Assembly: GCA_002396385.1 (NCBI GenBank)
Contig: DGTD01000040.1
Span: 15,223-79,222, forward strand
Source: Bacteroidales bacterium UBA4345
GTDB taxonomy: Bacteria; Bacteroidota; Bacteroidia; Bacteroidales; Paludibacteraceae
Reading direction: 5' to 3'
DNA: 64,000 bases
Every line of letters starts with the position of its first letter. Within the stretch, counting starts at the first letter, position 1. Below the pieces are notes generated by a model, which worked only from the letters and a program-made list of their open reading frames with translations, ran no database searches and was not told the origin of the DNA. The translations under genes and the position numbers were made by a program. Positions 52,970-62,573 of the stretch are shown here, piece by piece.

Positions 52970-55533
52970 AAAAGTACTTAATGCTTCTGGCGGCGGGCTC
53001 TTTTGCTGCGTTGCTTTTCGCTGAATCCAAGATGGATTTCCATCTGTTGGGCGGATTGACCGAGTCTTTTGGTATTAGTGTAATCGATACTATTCGATTC
53101 CACGACGGGGTAATGTCTGTTGAAGGACCAGACAAGCAGTATGCCGTTGCCGATGTCGACAGTGCCACTTTCTCTTTCGACCAGACTGCCGTGGCGGGCG
53201 ATACGGTCTTCATAACATATAACGGGAACAGTGTGGTTGTCGATAATCCGTATTCTTCTGTCGTTGCCAATGTTTCGGATGCCGATGTCGTAATCTCGTC
53301 ACAAGAAGGGGAAAAAGGCATTGTTTATTATTTGACTGGCTCTTCTTCCAATGGCTCGTTCACATTGACACCCGACCACGGTTTCACTCTCTGCCTTGAT
53401 AATTTGGATTTAACAAGTGCGTCTTCTGCTCCTGTTTGTCTGAACAAGGGCGCAGATGGTGAATCTTATGCTGCTACCATACACCTTAGGGGTAATTCGC
53501 ATTTGGCCGATGCGGCTGGCAGTCCGTTAAAAGGCGCTGTCTATTCAAAGTCGAAACTGAAAATTAGTGCCGACTCTCTTTATACGGGTGCGTCAATCTC
53601 GGTAAAGGGAAATGCCAAACATGCCGTGAATTGTGCTAAACGTGTGGAACTCTATAGTGGAAAACTGAACATTGACGGTGCTGCTGGTGACGGTATCAAT
53701 GCCGATGGGGTAGAAGTTTATGGCGGAGAGTTGTTCGTTTCCGGTACTGTTGGCGACGGAGTTGACTGTTCTGAAGTCGTTCGAATTGCGGGTGGAACTG
53801 TCAATGTTGATTCGGATGCTGACGACACCAAGGCAATTAAATGCGATAGCCTTGTGGCAGTTTCTGGGGGAAACGTCAGTGTATCTGTCTCAGGTGCGGG
53901 TTCGAAGGGCCTAAAAGCGGGACAATTGGTCGCTATTAGCGGTGGCACGTTTACAGCCTCTCTTTCGGCTGTTGCTCCTTATGTCAATACGGACGATGAT
54001 ACTGACTATGGTTACAACACGGCTGTGACCTCAAATGGAGACATTGTTGTTTCCGATAGCGCGATTGTTGTTGTAAAGGGTAATGGTGTTGCCGCAAAGG
54101 CATTGAGTGCCGATGGCAGTATTGAGGTCACTGGTGGATCGGTCGAGGCCGAACTCACCGGTTACTACTATAAGGAAACGGCTAATGCCGATACAGCTTC
54201 TGTTTGTGGATTCAAGGCCGATGCAGATGTCCGCATTTCAAATGGCGTTGTCAGCATCTCCACTGGCGACAGCTCGAATGTGTCGAAGGGTATAAAGGGA
54301 GATTATGTCTATATAGCTGGTGGTGACATAACCATCAATAATAAGGGCGGTTACTGGTACACTACCTCTACTTCTTCTAACCAGGGTGGTGGTAACTTTG
54401 GCGGTTTTGGCGGCGGCCCGGGTGGCCCTGGCGGTTTTGGCAACTCTTCTACTACAACAGTCAACTCTTCAACGCCTAAATGCATACGTGGTGACAAACT
54501 AGTCAGCATTACAGGAGGTGTGGCTAAACTTACTTGTGCGCACGGCAAGGGCATCACTTCCGACGAGGCTGTCGTTATCGGTAATGAAAAAGGCAACGAC
54601 GATGATCTGTCTCTTGTGATAGTGGCTGGTACGTCTTCCGATGCTACCTACGTCAAGGGGGGTGAAAACTCTAGAACTAAGTATTGTGCCGGACCTAAGG
54701 CTATCAATTGCGATAAGACTATCGACATTTATAGTGGAACTATTGAGGCTAAAGTTTTTGATACGGGCATAAAAGGCCGCGACATTACCGTTAATGGAGG
54801 TAAAATTACAATCGATGCTCCTTACGACCAGGGCATTCATGGACGCAACACGCTGACTGTTAATGGTGGCGACATTTACGTCGGTAACTCTTACGAGGCA
54901 TTTGAGGCAATAACCCTTACTATGAATGGCGGTATTACCTCTATTTATGCGTCTAACGACGGTTGGAACGCCTCTGTGTCGTCTTCGGGTTTGTCGGGAA
55001 CCCCTTCTATAACCATTAATGGGGGATACCACTATCTTAATGTAGGAAGTGGCGATACCGATTGCCTTGACAGCAACGGCGGTATGACGTTTACTGGCGG
55101 TGTGTTGATTGTTGAGGGGGGTAGCACGCTAGACGGTGGAGATGGCGGTAGCTACAGTTTTACATACAAGGGAGGAAAACTTATGCTTTTTGGCTCGGGT
55201 GTTGAGAATTCGCCTTCGGGCGCAACTACAACGTCGGGTGCGGCTGGTTCTGCCAATACGCTTTATACGGCGGCCAACAATGGAGTGGTGTTATCTTCGT
55301 TCACTACTACCAAAGCGTCCAATAACCTATACTTCTTGTACGACTCGTCTGCTTCGCTGACTTCTGGCGGAACGCTGACAAATGTGACGAAAACGGTGAA
55401 CTTCCGTTGGACGGGTAATTCGACACTTACTTATAGCGAAGGCGGTTCCATTGCAAATGGAACGGCCCTGGGGGCTGCCAGATCTTCTTCTGGCCCTGGT
55501 GGATTTGGTGGAGGCCCTGGGGGCAATTGGTAA
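52966..55533 (+). CDS. Secreted Cthe_2159-type carbohydrate-binding beta-helix protein
   Basis: 855 aa with signal peptide MKKYLMLLAAGSFAALLFA. An N-terminal VADVDSATF module is followed by a long right-handed beta-helix of short Gly/Asp-rich turns (DGINADGVEVYGGELFVSG, SGGNVSVSVSGAGSKGLKAG), the pattern of Cthe_2159, a Ca-dependent pectate/cellulose-binding family. Two Gly-Pro rich loops occur (GGFGGGPGGPGGFG near 485 and the C-terminal FGGGPGGNW). No T9SS sorting domain is seen at its end, so its coupled upstream partner may supply one. A terminator follows. Confidence 0.8.
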   Translation: MKKYLMLLAAGSFAALLFAESKMDFHLLGGLTESFGISVIDTIRFHDGVMSVEGPDKQYAVADVDSATFSFDQTAVAGDTVFITYNGNSVVVDNPYSSVVANVSDADVVISSQEGEKGIVYYLTGSSSNGSFTLTPDHGFTLCLDNLDLTSASSAPVCLNKGADGESYAATIHLRGNSHLADAAGSPLKGAVYSKSKLKISADSLYTGASISVKGNAKHAVNCAKRVELYSGKLNIDGAAGDGINADGVEVYGGELFVSGTVGDGVDCSEVVRIAGGTVNVDSDADDTKAIKCDSLVAVSGGNVSVSVSGAGSKGLKAGQLVAISGGTFTASLSAVAPYVNTDDDTDYGYNTAVTSNGDIVVSDSAIVVVKGNGVAAKALSADGSIEVTGGSVEAELTGYYYKETANADTASVCGFKADADVRISNGVVSISTGDSSNVSKGIKGDYVYIAGGDITINNKGGYWYTTSTSSNQGGGNFGGFGGGPGGPGGFGNSSTTTVNSSTPKCIRGDKLVSITGGVAKLTCAHGKGITSDEAVVIGNEKGNDDDLSLVIVAGTSSDATYVKGGENSRTKYCAGPKAINCDKTIDIYSGTIEAKVFDTGIKGRDITVNGGKITIDAPYDQGIHGRNTLTVNGGDIYVGNSYEAFEAITLTMNGGITSIYASNDGWNASVSSSGLSGTPSITINGGYHYLNVGSGDTDCLDSNGGMTFTGGVLIVEGGSTLDGGDGGSYSFTYKGGKLMLFGSGVENSPSGATTTSGAAGSANTLYTAANNGVVLSSFTTTKASNNLYFLYDSSASLTSGGTLTNVTKTVNFRWTGNSTLTYSEGGSIANGTALGAARSSSGPGGFGGGPGGNW

Positions 55534-55595
55534 CGAGACAGACTTGTAATCAGGAAGCCTTTGGCTTAAACCATATCCGAATAATATTAAAAGTC

Positions 55596-55628
55596 AAGGA
55601 GTTGTGCAAGCTGCGCAACTCCTTTTTT
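55596..55628 (+). terminator. Terminator after the beta-helix gene
   Basis: AAGGAGTTGTGC (55596-55607) pairs with GCGCAACTCCTT (55613-55624) with one G-U pair and a 5-nt loop, ending in a T-run. Confidence 0.88.
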
Positions 55629-55630
55629 AT

Positions 55631-56809
55631 GGGGGTATATGTAGTTGTGCACTTGAAGAGGATAAAATAGGGAATTTGATTTTAATTAGTTATATGGGAC
55701 TTCTGTAAATTAAAGTTTTGATAATTAATATATTATGCGTATATTTATAGTGTAAAGTCAACAAAATATGCAGAAATATCATCAAAACACCCCAAAATCG
55801 TTTTTTGAAGAACAATACACCATAAATGAACTGTCAAAAATGTGCAATCCGTTGGAGATGTTGTCTTAATGTCTGGAATTCGAGATGTACAGGGAAAAAC
55901 TGGAGTCGGTTCTTGCCAAAGAGGACAGACGTTCGAATGCAGGTCGCCGTCCCTTCGACCCAGTTTTGATGATAAAGGTCATGTTCATACAAAGGATGTA
56001 CTGCCTAAGCGACGAACAGGCAGTGTACCAGATAAAGGACCGTACAAGTTTTCGCCAGTTCTTAGGCATAAGCTGTTATGAGGATGTTCCCGACGAAAAG
56101 ACGATTTGGAAATACCGTGAACTGTTTGCCCAAAAAGGCACGTTTGATGAGCTCTTCAACATATTCCTCTTACATCTGCAGGAGTTGGGAATAAAAATGA
56201 ACGAAGGCAAAATGATAGATGCCAGTTTTGTTGTTGCCCCCAGGCAACGCAACACAAAGATAAAAGAAGGCAAGGGTGCAGAACTTTGGAAGGACCAACC
56301 GCACAAGAAATGCCAAAAGGACATAGATGCACGTTGGGTAAAGAAACGGGGCGAACGCTTTTATGGGTACAAGGACCATGTGAAAGTGGACAAAAATAAT
56401 TACGGGCTATGCAGTGACAAGTGCAAATGTGCATGACTCCAAAGAGGCAGCAGGACTCATTACAGAAGAAGACAAGGGTCAGGAAGTCTGGCTTGATGCC
56501 GGCTATACAGGTTTGGAAGGTGCTCTGACGGCCAAAGGAGTAAAGCCCATTATATGTGAAAAAGGCTTTAGGAATCATCCTCTAACAGACAGCCAAAAGC
56601 TGAGTAACAAACAAAAGTCAACAGTACGCAGCCGAGTGGAGCATGTGTTTGGCTTTATGGAGCAGTCAATGCGTGGCTTGATCTTTAGGTGTATTGGCAT
56701 CGTCAGGGCAAAGGCAAACATCGCCTTTACAAACATGGTTTATAACATATGCAGATACTCGCAGATTCTGAGATACAACTCAGAATGGATAACTGCGTAA
56801 ATGTACCCT
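55631..56809 (+). mobile_element. IS5-family insertion sequence, decayed
   Basis: About 1.18 kb containing one broken transposase gene. The probable ends are imperfect inverted repeats, GGGGGTATATGTA at 55631-55643 and the complement of GAGGGTACATTTA at 56797-56809 (10 of 13 match). The left end follows directly behind the beta-helix gene terminator. No target duplication is visible. Ends are my estimate. Confidence 0.6.
55769..56800 (+). pseudogene. IS5-family transposase, broken by a stop and a frameshift
   Basis: From the ATG at 55769 the frame reads KYHQNTPKSFFEEQYTINEL and meets TAA in the context LEMLS*CLEFEM. It continues as MYREKLESVLAKEDRRSNAG and the DUF772-like FIQRMYCLSDEQAVYQIKDR. 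DDE residues follow: Asp in IDASFVVAP, then after a +1 frame change near 56390-56400 (HVKVDKNN to ITGYAVTSANVHDS) Asp in WLDAGYTG and Glu in RSRVEHVFGFMEQSMRG. One stop and one frameshift mean it is inactive unless both are recoded, which is unlikely. Confidence 0.85.
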
Positions 56810-56864
56810 CGTGGTTTATGTTGTACAATATAAAAAATGGGGGGGTAATTTGGACTAATTACTT

Positions 56865-56872
56865 TACTTTTG
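56865..56872 (+). promoter_or_regulatory. Possible -7 element before the membrane protein gene
   Basis: TACTTTTG matches TAnnTTTG, about 105 bp before the ATG at 56977. A TTTG exists at 56849-56852, but only 12 nt away, so the promoter is not certain. Confidence 0.35.
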
Positions 56873-56976
56873 CATCATAGTAATTGTTTGGGCTGTAAAA
56901 CGTGACCTCTACAGCCTAGACAATTCGATAAAGTGAATTTATAGAGGTCACCTTATATTTGTTCTGCTCTAAATTT

Positions 56977-57573
56977 ATGAAAACGGCAGATTTTAAGTTT
57001 CCAGGTAAAAAGTTGTATATGTATATTGTAGGAATATCGATAATAGGCGTTCCTCTTCTCTTTTATAGCTTTTTTGTTGTTCTTCCCTCTCTTTATGTTA
57101 GGTATGGGTTGGAGTTGCCCTTCTTCATTTCTTTGCTTATGGTGTTTTTAATGAACGATCCTTATATTTCTGAGATGATTCAGTTTGGGGTTATTTTTTG
57201 GAAATTCAAGGGTAGTAGCCTTCTTTTAGAGGATAAGAAAGTGACTTTTAAGAAAGATGGCTTATGCAGGGAGTTTCTTTTAGACGATATTGAAAGAATA
57301 GAGATATATCAAAGCTATTTGAACCTTTCTTTTTTAGGAAGTCTGTTTAAAATCCATCTGAAAGATGCTGGGGATTGTGTCTATATTTATGAAGCGTATG
57401 ACTCGGATTATGATTTGAGAACTGTACTATGTGACGGTGAGGGGGAATGGGTTTCCGTAGATCCGAGGTCCTACTCTTATTACGATTCGTCAAACGGTTC
57501 GTGTGGAGAAGAATTGGTGGTGGTGCATAAATTATCATTCTTGCCATTTGTAATCCCTTACCTGAATAAATAA
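56977..57573 (+). CDS. Unknown membrane protein (possible bacterial PH-like domain)
   Basis: 198 aa from the ATG at 56977. Two membrane helices near 17-40 and 50-75 (VGISIIGVPLLFYSFFVVLP, PFFISLLMVFLM), then a soluble part beginning GSSLLLEDKKVTFKKDGLCR, whose strand pattern with a following acidic LDDIERIEI recalls bacterial PH/YcxB-like domains. No enzyme motif. Base composition is clearly more AT-rich than in the housekeeping genes, suggesting acquisition. It lies just behind the dead IS element. Confidence 0.68.
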   Translation: MKTADFKFPGKKLYMYIVGISIIGVPLLFYSFFVVLPSLYVRYGLELPFFISLLMVFLMNDPYISEMIQFGVIFWKFKGSSLLLEDKKVTFKKDGLCREFLLDDIERIEIYQSYLNLSFLGSLFKIHLKDAGDCVYIYEAYDSDYDLRTVLCDGEGEWVSVDPRSYSYYDSSNGSCGEELVVVHKLSFLPFVIPYLNK

Positions 57574-57715
57574 ACATCTCTTTCAAGAATATATATTGTG
57601 TTGGAATCTGTGCCAAAATAATCAAGGAAAGATGTTAAAACTGCAAATGAACAAATACATAAATCCGTTTATATTGTTTGGAGTATTAATTTGAATATAT
57701 AAGAAATTGTTAAAT

Positions 57716-58651
57716 ATGAAAGATTTGGAGAATGTGTTGAAAAACAAGGACTTGTTGTTGAAAGTAGAACATTTGGTATGTGGACTGACTATCGATACCT
57801 CGCAGGAAGTCTTTAATGAATTAAACAGACTTACAGGAAACGACTGGTCAAGAGAACAATATGAAAACCAAATTTTTGATTACCCAGATTTTAAGGATTT
57901 GGAAGAGGTGGTCTATGCGTTGTTCCATAACGGTGATTATCCAAACCGTAAGAGCGAGGATTGCGAAGCGTGGAATATAGAAGAGTCTGTGGACGATGAC
58001 AAAAACGCATGTTCTTTTTTTATACGTTTGAAATATAAGAAGGACTGGGAAAAATGCAGTAGATATGAAGAAATTGATGTAAATAGACTGTATCAGGATT
58101 TGTTGGTCGCTTTCCCAACATGGAAAGAGGATGCGGATTCATGGGAAAAACTTTTTTTGTGTAAAAACAAAGAAGTTTACGGGTTTGAAAAGGCCTTCTT
58201 TATTCGGAATGTATATGATCAAAAGTTCTTGTCGTGCACCCTTACGAACATGACAGAAGAGGAAAAAGATACGTTTGTAAGAATTCTCGGGAAATATTGC
58301 AATCATGTTCGGACAAGGGCAACGTACAAGTTGAAATTTATGTTTGATTGGGGAAGTGGTATTTGTGTATGGAGCGACAATGATGCGGCAAGGACAAAGT
58401 TTAATGATTATCCTATTGAAACAGATAAATTGCCTATATCCAACGGATTAAAAGAGACTTTGGACGATTTAATCAATTTATATGATACGTGCTTGAATCG
58501 AGAGGATCCAAATGGTGATTTAATGTGGAATAAAAATCAGATAGAGGAGTTTTTGAAAATGGCCCGAAATGCGTATGTTAAATTGTGCAAAGAATTAGGA
58601 TCAAAGTATGAGATAGAACTAATTCTGGATGATTTTGATACTGATTTATAA
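57716..58651 (+). CDS. Unknown acidic cytoplasmic protein
   Basis: 311 aa from the ATG at 57716 (a TTG 9 bp earlier is in frame). No signal or membrane helix. The first half is acidic and aromatic (FDYPDFKDLEEVVYALFHNG). The second half (FMFDWGSGICVWSDNDAART, LPISNGLKETLDDLINLYDT) resembles small unknown proteins found near polymorphic toxin loci, but no toxin is present here. AT-rich like its neighbours. I do not recognise a named family; function unknown. Confidence 0.68.
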   Translation: MKDLENVLKNKDLLLKVEHLVCGLTIDTSQEVFNELNRLTGNDWSREQYENQIFDYPDFKDLEEVVYALFHNGDYPNRKSEDCEAWNIEESVDDDKNACSFFIRLKYKKDWEKCSRYEEIDVNRLYQDLLVAFPTWKEDADSWEKLFLCKNKEVYGFEKAFFIRNVYDQKFLSCTLTNMTEEEKDTFVRILGKYCNHVRTRATYKLKFMFDWGSGICVWSDNDAARTKFNDYPIETDKLPISNGLKETLDDLINLYDTCLNREDPNGDLMWNKNQIEEFLKMARNAYVKLCKELGSKYEIELILDDFDTDL

Positions 58652-58690
58652 ATAAAATATCGCTCTTTTAAACTTAAACAATTCCTAAGT

Positions 58691-59341
58691 ATGAGAAAAA
58701 AGATAATGTTAGTTGTTCTAATGGGTTTGGGGCTTTCATTTGAAGGATTTTCCCAAAATCAAAAACACGAGGCTGTAGATTTAGGACTTAGTGTGAAGTG
58801 GGCAAAATGTAACGTGGGTGCTAACACTCCAGAAGAATATGGTGATTATTTTGCTCGTGGAGAAACAACGACAAAGGATACTTATACGGATGACAACAAT
58901 GTGTGGAAAAAGTTATCTGCTGATTATTTGTTAAAAGACTTTGATAAAGAAAAATTTCTTTCAAAGGGGGCTTTGGACAGCAATGGGAACCTTACCGCAA
59001 AATATGATGCTGCATGTGTGAATTGGGGCGGTTCTTGGCGTCTTCCTACTATTGATGAAATGATGGAACTTAGGGAAAAATGTACGTGGAAGTGGACTAC
59101 ATTGAACGGTGTGAATGGCTATGAAGTTACTGGCCCAAATAACAATTCAATTTTCATTCCGGCTGCCGGAATACGAGTAGGCTCTGAACTAAACTATTCT
59201 GGCACAATGGGCACATATTGGACTTCTTCAACTTTTGATGACTTCATCTTTGGCGTCTTTTTTTATATAGAACCAACATATTACTATTGGAGTAACACAG
59301 ACAGATCCGATGGCTTTTCAGTCCGTGCTGTCACTGAGTAG
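58691..59341 (+). CDS. Secreted FISUMP-domain protein
   Basis: 216 aa with signal peptide KKIMLVVLMGLGLSFEGFSQ. The remainder is one Fibrobacter succinogenes major paralogous (FISUMP) domain: VDLGLSVKWAKCNVGANTPE near 30-49, YGDYFARGETT, SWRLPTIDEMMEL near 115, FIPAAGIRVGS near 156 and a closing DGFSVRAV. Such domains are common in secreted proteins of Fibrobacter and Bacteroidales; their function is unknown. Length fits a single complete domain. No sorting domain is seen. Confidence 0.82.
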   Translation: MRKKIMLVVLMGLGLSFEGFSQNQKHEAVDLGLSVKWAKCNVGANTPEEYGDYFARGETTTKDTYTDDNNVWKKLSADYLLKDFDKEKFLSKGALDSNGNLTAKYDAACVNWGGSWRLPTIDEMMELREKCTWKWTTLNGVNGYEVTGPNNNSIFIPAAGIRVGSELNYSGTMGTYWTSSTFDDFIFGVFFYIEPTYYYWSNTDRSDGFSVRAVTE

Positions 59342-59598
59342 AAGATTGAGAGTCTGGCACAAAATACAAAGTAGGAGTTGGCACAAAACTGGTATAGGAA
59401 GAACAACGCTCGTAAAATTGAGAAGGGTGACGGGGGCGCTATGGGACATTACTTCACATCGTATCAGGTTTTGTTTCTGACATCACCTTGGTTGTAAAGG
59501 ACGACGAACTGGAAAGATAACTACATGCTGCTAAACTGGTGGTTAGGGAACATGCTCCGAAGAAATTATTTGTTAATCGCCCGCTATTGTCTAGGCAA
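59342..59598. other. Gap after the FISUMP gene
   Basis: No gene supported. A direct repeat TGGCACAAAA occurs at 59355-59364 and 59379-59388. The stretch looks like decayed coding sequence, but I cannot assign it. Confidence 0.35.
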
Positions 59599-60312
59599 TC
59601 AGTGATAATGTTTCTCGTACCAAATCTTGAAACCGGGAATATCGACGATTCCGTTTTTCGAGTAGCTGTAGCTGTTAAACAGCAAAGCTTTCAACGATTC
59701 GGGAATGCCGTCGCCTTTGCTGTAGTCTGTCAGCCCGTTCGCCCTGTAAAAGTTCACATACTCGTCTATTATAGGTTGGTGCTGCATCTCAAACTCAAAC
59801 CATGCGCGTTCGGCCGCCCAAAGGTCGTAGTAGTTTTCGTCGGCGTCTTCCGGAAATTCGTCCTCGCCTGCATAGTAACGGCATTTGTCCGACAGTTCGT
59901 CGTATAGTATTTCGTGTAACTGGTCGCTGCTTTGGCCTAACAGGAATTCTATGTCAACAGTTTCTCCGCGTTCAATCCTTTTCGATATCATAGTGACAGG
60001 GAAGAACAATATGGAGCTGTCTTTGTAGCGTAGGGCATAGTCGGTCCCTTTGTCGTCGGTCACTTTTACCCAATGTGTGCCGAGCAACTCGTTCAGCAGT
60101 TCACCAAGGCAGTAGCCTAGTGTTTGCAGTTCTGCTGTCTCATGCTTTTGGTAGTAGCCTTCCTTCAGAATGCCTTGAAGTAGGTAGAGCTTCCCTTCAA
60201 ACGTATCGTATTGGTCTTGTACGTCATCTTTCAGGTGACCTTTTACCCATTCGTTTCTTTCCGCTATGACTTTTAGGTCTTGTGCGTCTAGTTCGTTTAT
60301 TTGTTGCTCCAT
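59599..60312 (-). CDS. DUF3806-domain protein
   Basis: 237 aa, no signal. Residues about 65-125 fit DUF3806 (LGYCLGELLNELLGTHWVKV, then KGTDYALRY and FPVTMISKRIE). The C-terminal half is acidic and aromatic (RYYAGEDEFPEDADENYYDL) without a match. Function unknown. TATTTTTG (60334 to 60327) fits a -7 element 15 bp before the start. It stands alone between the FISUMP gap and the T9SS gene on the same strand. Confidence 0.75.
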   Translation of the reverse strand: MEQQINELDAQDLKVIAERNEWVKGHLKDDVQDQYDTFEGKLYLLQGILKEGYYQKHETAELQTLGYCLGELLNELLGTHWVKVTDDKGTDYALRYKDSSILFFPVTMISKRIERGETVDIEFLLGQSSDQLHEILYDELSDKCRYYAGEDEFPEDADENYYDLWAAERAWFEFEMQHQPIIDEYVNFYRANGLTDYSKGDGIPESLKALLFNSYSYSKNGIVDIPGFKIWYEKHYH

Positions 60313-60392
60313 TAGGTTGTTTTTTACAAAAATATAAAAAAACGGGCATAGGGTGTGAATACCGAGCCGTATTGGAATTGTTTGAATGAATC

Positions 60393-62573
60393 CTACCTTA
60401 TCAGAGTGAAATGACCATCTATCTGTAGATCGAGACTCTCTATATCTATAACATACCAGTAGTCGGAGGATGGACAGTCTTTGCCCTTATAAGTTCCGTC
60501 CCAGCTATTGCCTTCGTTGTCGTACCCTTTCTTTTGGAAGAGGAGTTTTCCTCTGCGGTCATAGATGTAAACAACAGCCCCGGGATACATCTCTATGTTG
60601 TCTATTCTCCAAACATCTTCAATCCCGTCGTTGTTAGGTGAGAAGTGAGTTCTCGGATTTATGTCCAGTAAAACCTCTAAATCGAGAATTGTCAGTGTGT
60701 CACAGCCTTTGTCTCTCTTCTGTGAGAACTCGTAAACGCCGCCTTCCGACAGTAATTGACCATTGTAAATAAAACCATTTGCTTTTGAAGCTATTGCCGA
60801 TTTCTTTATAAAAACAGTGTCCGTCTCGCGTATGTCGACGTACACGGCCCTTTTTTGTTCTTTATGTATGCCATCGCGCATCACAACCACATATTCTCCT
60901 GCATCGTCTGTTGTTGAACAGAAGATTGTCGGGGCCTTGACTGACGATGTGAAGTTGTTCGGTCCTGTCCATTCAAAGGTCGCATCTTCTGGTGCGTGCG
61001 TCACCTTCAGCTCGATGTCTTCGCCTTTGCAGTAGGGCCCAGTCGAGTAGGCGTCGATTTGCACTTCTAAGTCAAGAATAATCAAGCTGTCGCACCCAGA
61101 TTCTCTCTTGTGAGGGAACTCGTATATGCCATTTTGGCGGAGTTCCTTTCCTTCGAAAACAAATGCTTCATCGTCGGTTAGTTCGACCGACTTTTTGACT
61201 ATGAAGGTGTCTTCTTGTGATACGACAACGTCGACGTTTTTTTCTTGGTCGTCGAAACCATCGTAATGCATGACCAGTTTGTATAGACCCGCTTCTTCAT
61301 GTGTGGCGTCCGGTACGATAGGGTTCCTTTCTGAGGAGGTGAAGCCGTTCGGCCCAGTCCAAAGAAATTGGGCGTCTTCTGGAACGTGGTCAGCTATCAG
61401 ACGAATGGTGTCGCCTTTACAGTAGGGCCCTGTGGAATGGACATCCATTTGTACTTCCAACATCAACTTATACATGTCCCAGCAACCTTCATCGTTCAAG
61501 GTCGGACTTTCGAAAATCTTGCTATGCCGCGTAATGTGTTTTCCGTCGTCGTAAAATCCGTATTCATTTAACGTAACTGATCTTTTTTCAATGAACGTGT
61601 CCCTATCTGTTACTTTGACGTCAATGGTTTTTTCTGGTGTTTCCAAACCGTTGCTGAACATCACGAGTGTGTATTGACCCGCATCGTCGGGTTGGGCGTT
61701 AGGAATAATCGGACAGCGTTCGGTTGAAGTGAAACCATTTGGCCCTGTCCATAGAAAAGTCGCGTTTTTGGGTGGGTTCTGTACTATTAATCTGATGGTG
61801 TCTCCTTCGCAATATGGCCCCGTAGAATAGGCGTCTATAATGACGTCGCATTGGGTGGTAGCTGTTCCTCCTATCTTTTGGAAAATCATCGTTCCTTCAC
61901 GTCCATTCCCTTTACAAACTCCATCTTCTTCAATTACCCCTAGATTGTTGATGAATATGAAATACCATTCGCCTTTTTTTGCGTTAGGTATATAGCAGGC
62001 CTCTGTAGAAAAATGTGAGGAACTGCAGTCTACGTATTTATGGTCGGGGTAGATGTCGTACTTACCTCTGAAGCAAGGGTCGTTAATGTCGCTAACCACA
62101 GGGCTTTCTGTATAGTCGCTATCGTCAGTCTCGCAACCGAACTCATTCATTTTGTCTAACAGCGTGTTCGTAAGATCTGTTTCGGTGTACCATAAAGAAC
62201 TTGCTTGGCTTTTATGATAGTTTTCTATTGCTTCTCCTTTGTTTTTCCCTTCAAATGGGCCTATACATGAAAAATCGAGGTCTGAATGATTTGAGTGGCT
62301 GATTTTAATGCCTAAATCTCCTGGCTCGTCAATTTGTAGAATATACCATCCTCCTGTTATGTTATCGAACCTTTTGTAACATGGTATGATGTTGACTTTA
62401 TATGATAATTCTTGTGCTGGCGCAGGATAGGAAATGCCCCATTCGTTTTCTTCTGCACAAAAGGTGTTAACTTCTTCAGTGTTTAATTTTACAATTGCTT
62501 CTTGGGTATGTGCTTTTATGACGGTTAATAAAGTCAAGCAGACGTAAATAACATTAATTCTTAGAGACACCAT
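60393..62573 (-). CDS. Secreted Ig-like protein with T9SS type B sorting domain
   Basis: 726 aa from the ATG at 62573, which leads a signal peptide (RINVIYVCLTLLTVIKAHTQ). An N-terminal domain of about 230 residues follows. Three Ig-like/PKD-like units start STGPYCEGDTIRL, STGPYCKGDTIRL and STGPYCKGEDIEL, each with FLWTGPNGF or FEWTGPNNF, and each followed by a short linker ending near GCW or GCD. The last 85 residues are the type B (CHU_C, gliding-motility-associated) sorting domain: THFSPNNDGIEDVWRIDNIE, VYIYDRRGKLLFQKKGY and WDGTYKGKDCPSSDYWYVID. Type B cargo stays linked to the surface by other means than type A. A -7 element TAAATTTG lies at 62629-62636. Confidence 0.87.
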   Translation of the reverse strand: MVSLRINVIYVCLTLLTVIKAHTQEAIVKLNTEEVNTFCAEENEWGISYPAPAQELSYKVNIIPCYKRFDNITGGWYILQIDEPGDLGIKISHSNHSDLDFSCIGPFEGKNKGEAIENYHKSQASSLWYTETDLTNTLLDKMNEFGCETDDSDYTESPVVSDINDPCFRGKYDIYPDHKYVDCSSSHFSTEACYIPNAKKGEWYFIFINNLGVIEEDGVCKGNGREGTMIFQKIGGTATTQCDVIIDAYSTGPYCEGDTIRLIVQNPPKNATFLWTGPNGFTSTERCPIIPNAQPDDAGQYTLVMFSNGLETPEKTIDVKVTDRDTFIEKRSVTLNEYGFYDDGKHITRHSKIFESPTLNDEGCWDMYKLMLEVQMDVHSTGPYCKGDTIRLIADHVPEDAQFLWTGPNGFTSSERNPIVPDATHEEAGLYKLVMHYDGFDDQEKNVDVVVSQEDTFIVKKSVELTDDEAFVFEGKELRQNGIYEFPHKRESGCDSLIILDLEVQIDAYSTGPYCKGEDIELKVTHAPEDATFEWTGPNNFTSSVKAPTIFCSTTDDAGEYVVVMRDGIHKEQKRAVYVDIRETDTVFIKKSAIASKANGFIYNGQLLSEGGVYEFSQKRDKGCDTLTILDLEVLLDINPRTHFSPNNDGIEDVWRIDNIEMYPGAVVYIYDRRGKLLFQKKGYDNEGNSWDGTYKGKDCPSSDYWYVIDIESLDLQIDGHFTLIR

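Noticed and set aside
56380..56420. Programmed frameshift in the IS5 transposase
   Set aside because: The same gene also has an in-frame TAA after LEMLS, so decay explains both defects better.
59539..59907. A + strand frame of 122 codons near 59.5-59.9 kb
   Set aside because: It lies mostly opposite the DUF3806 gene, which has clear family signal on the other strand.
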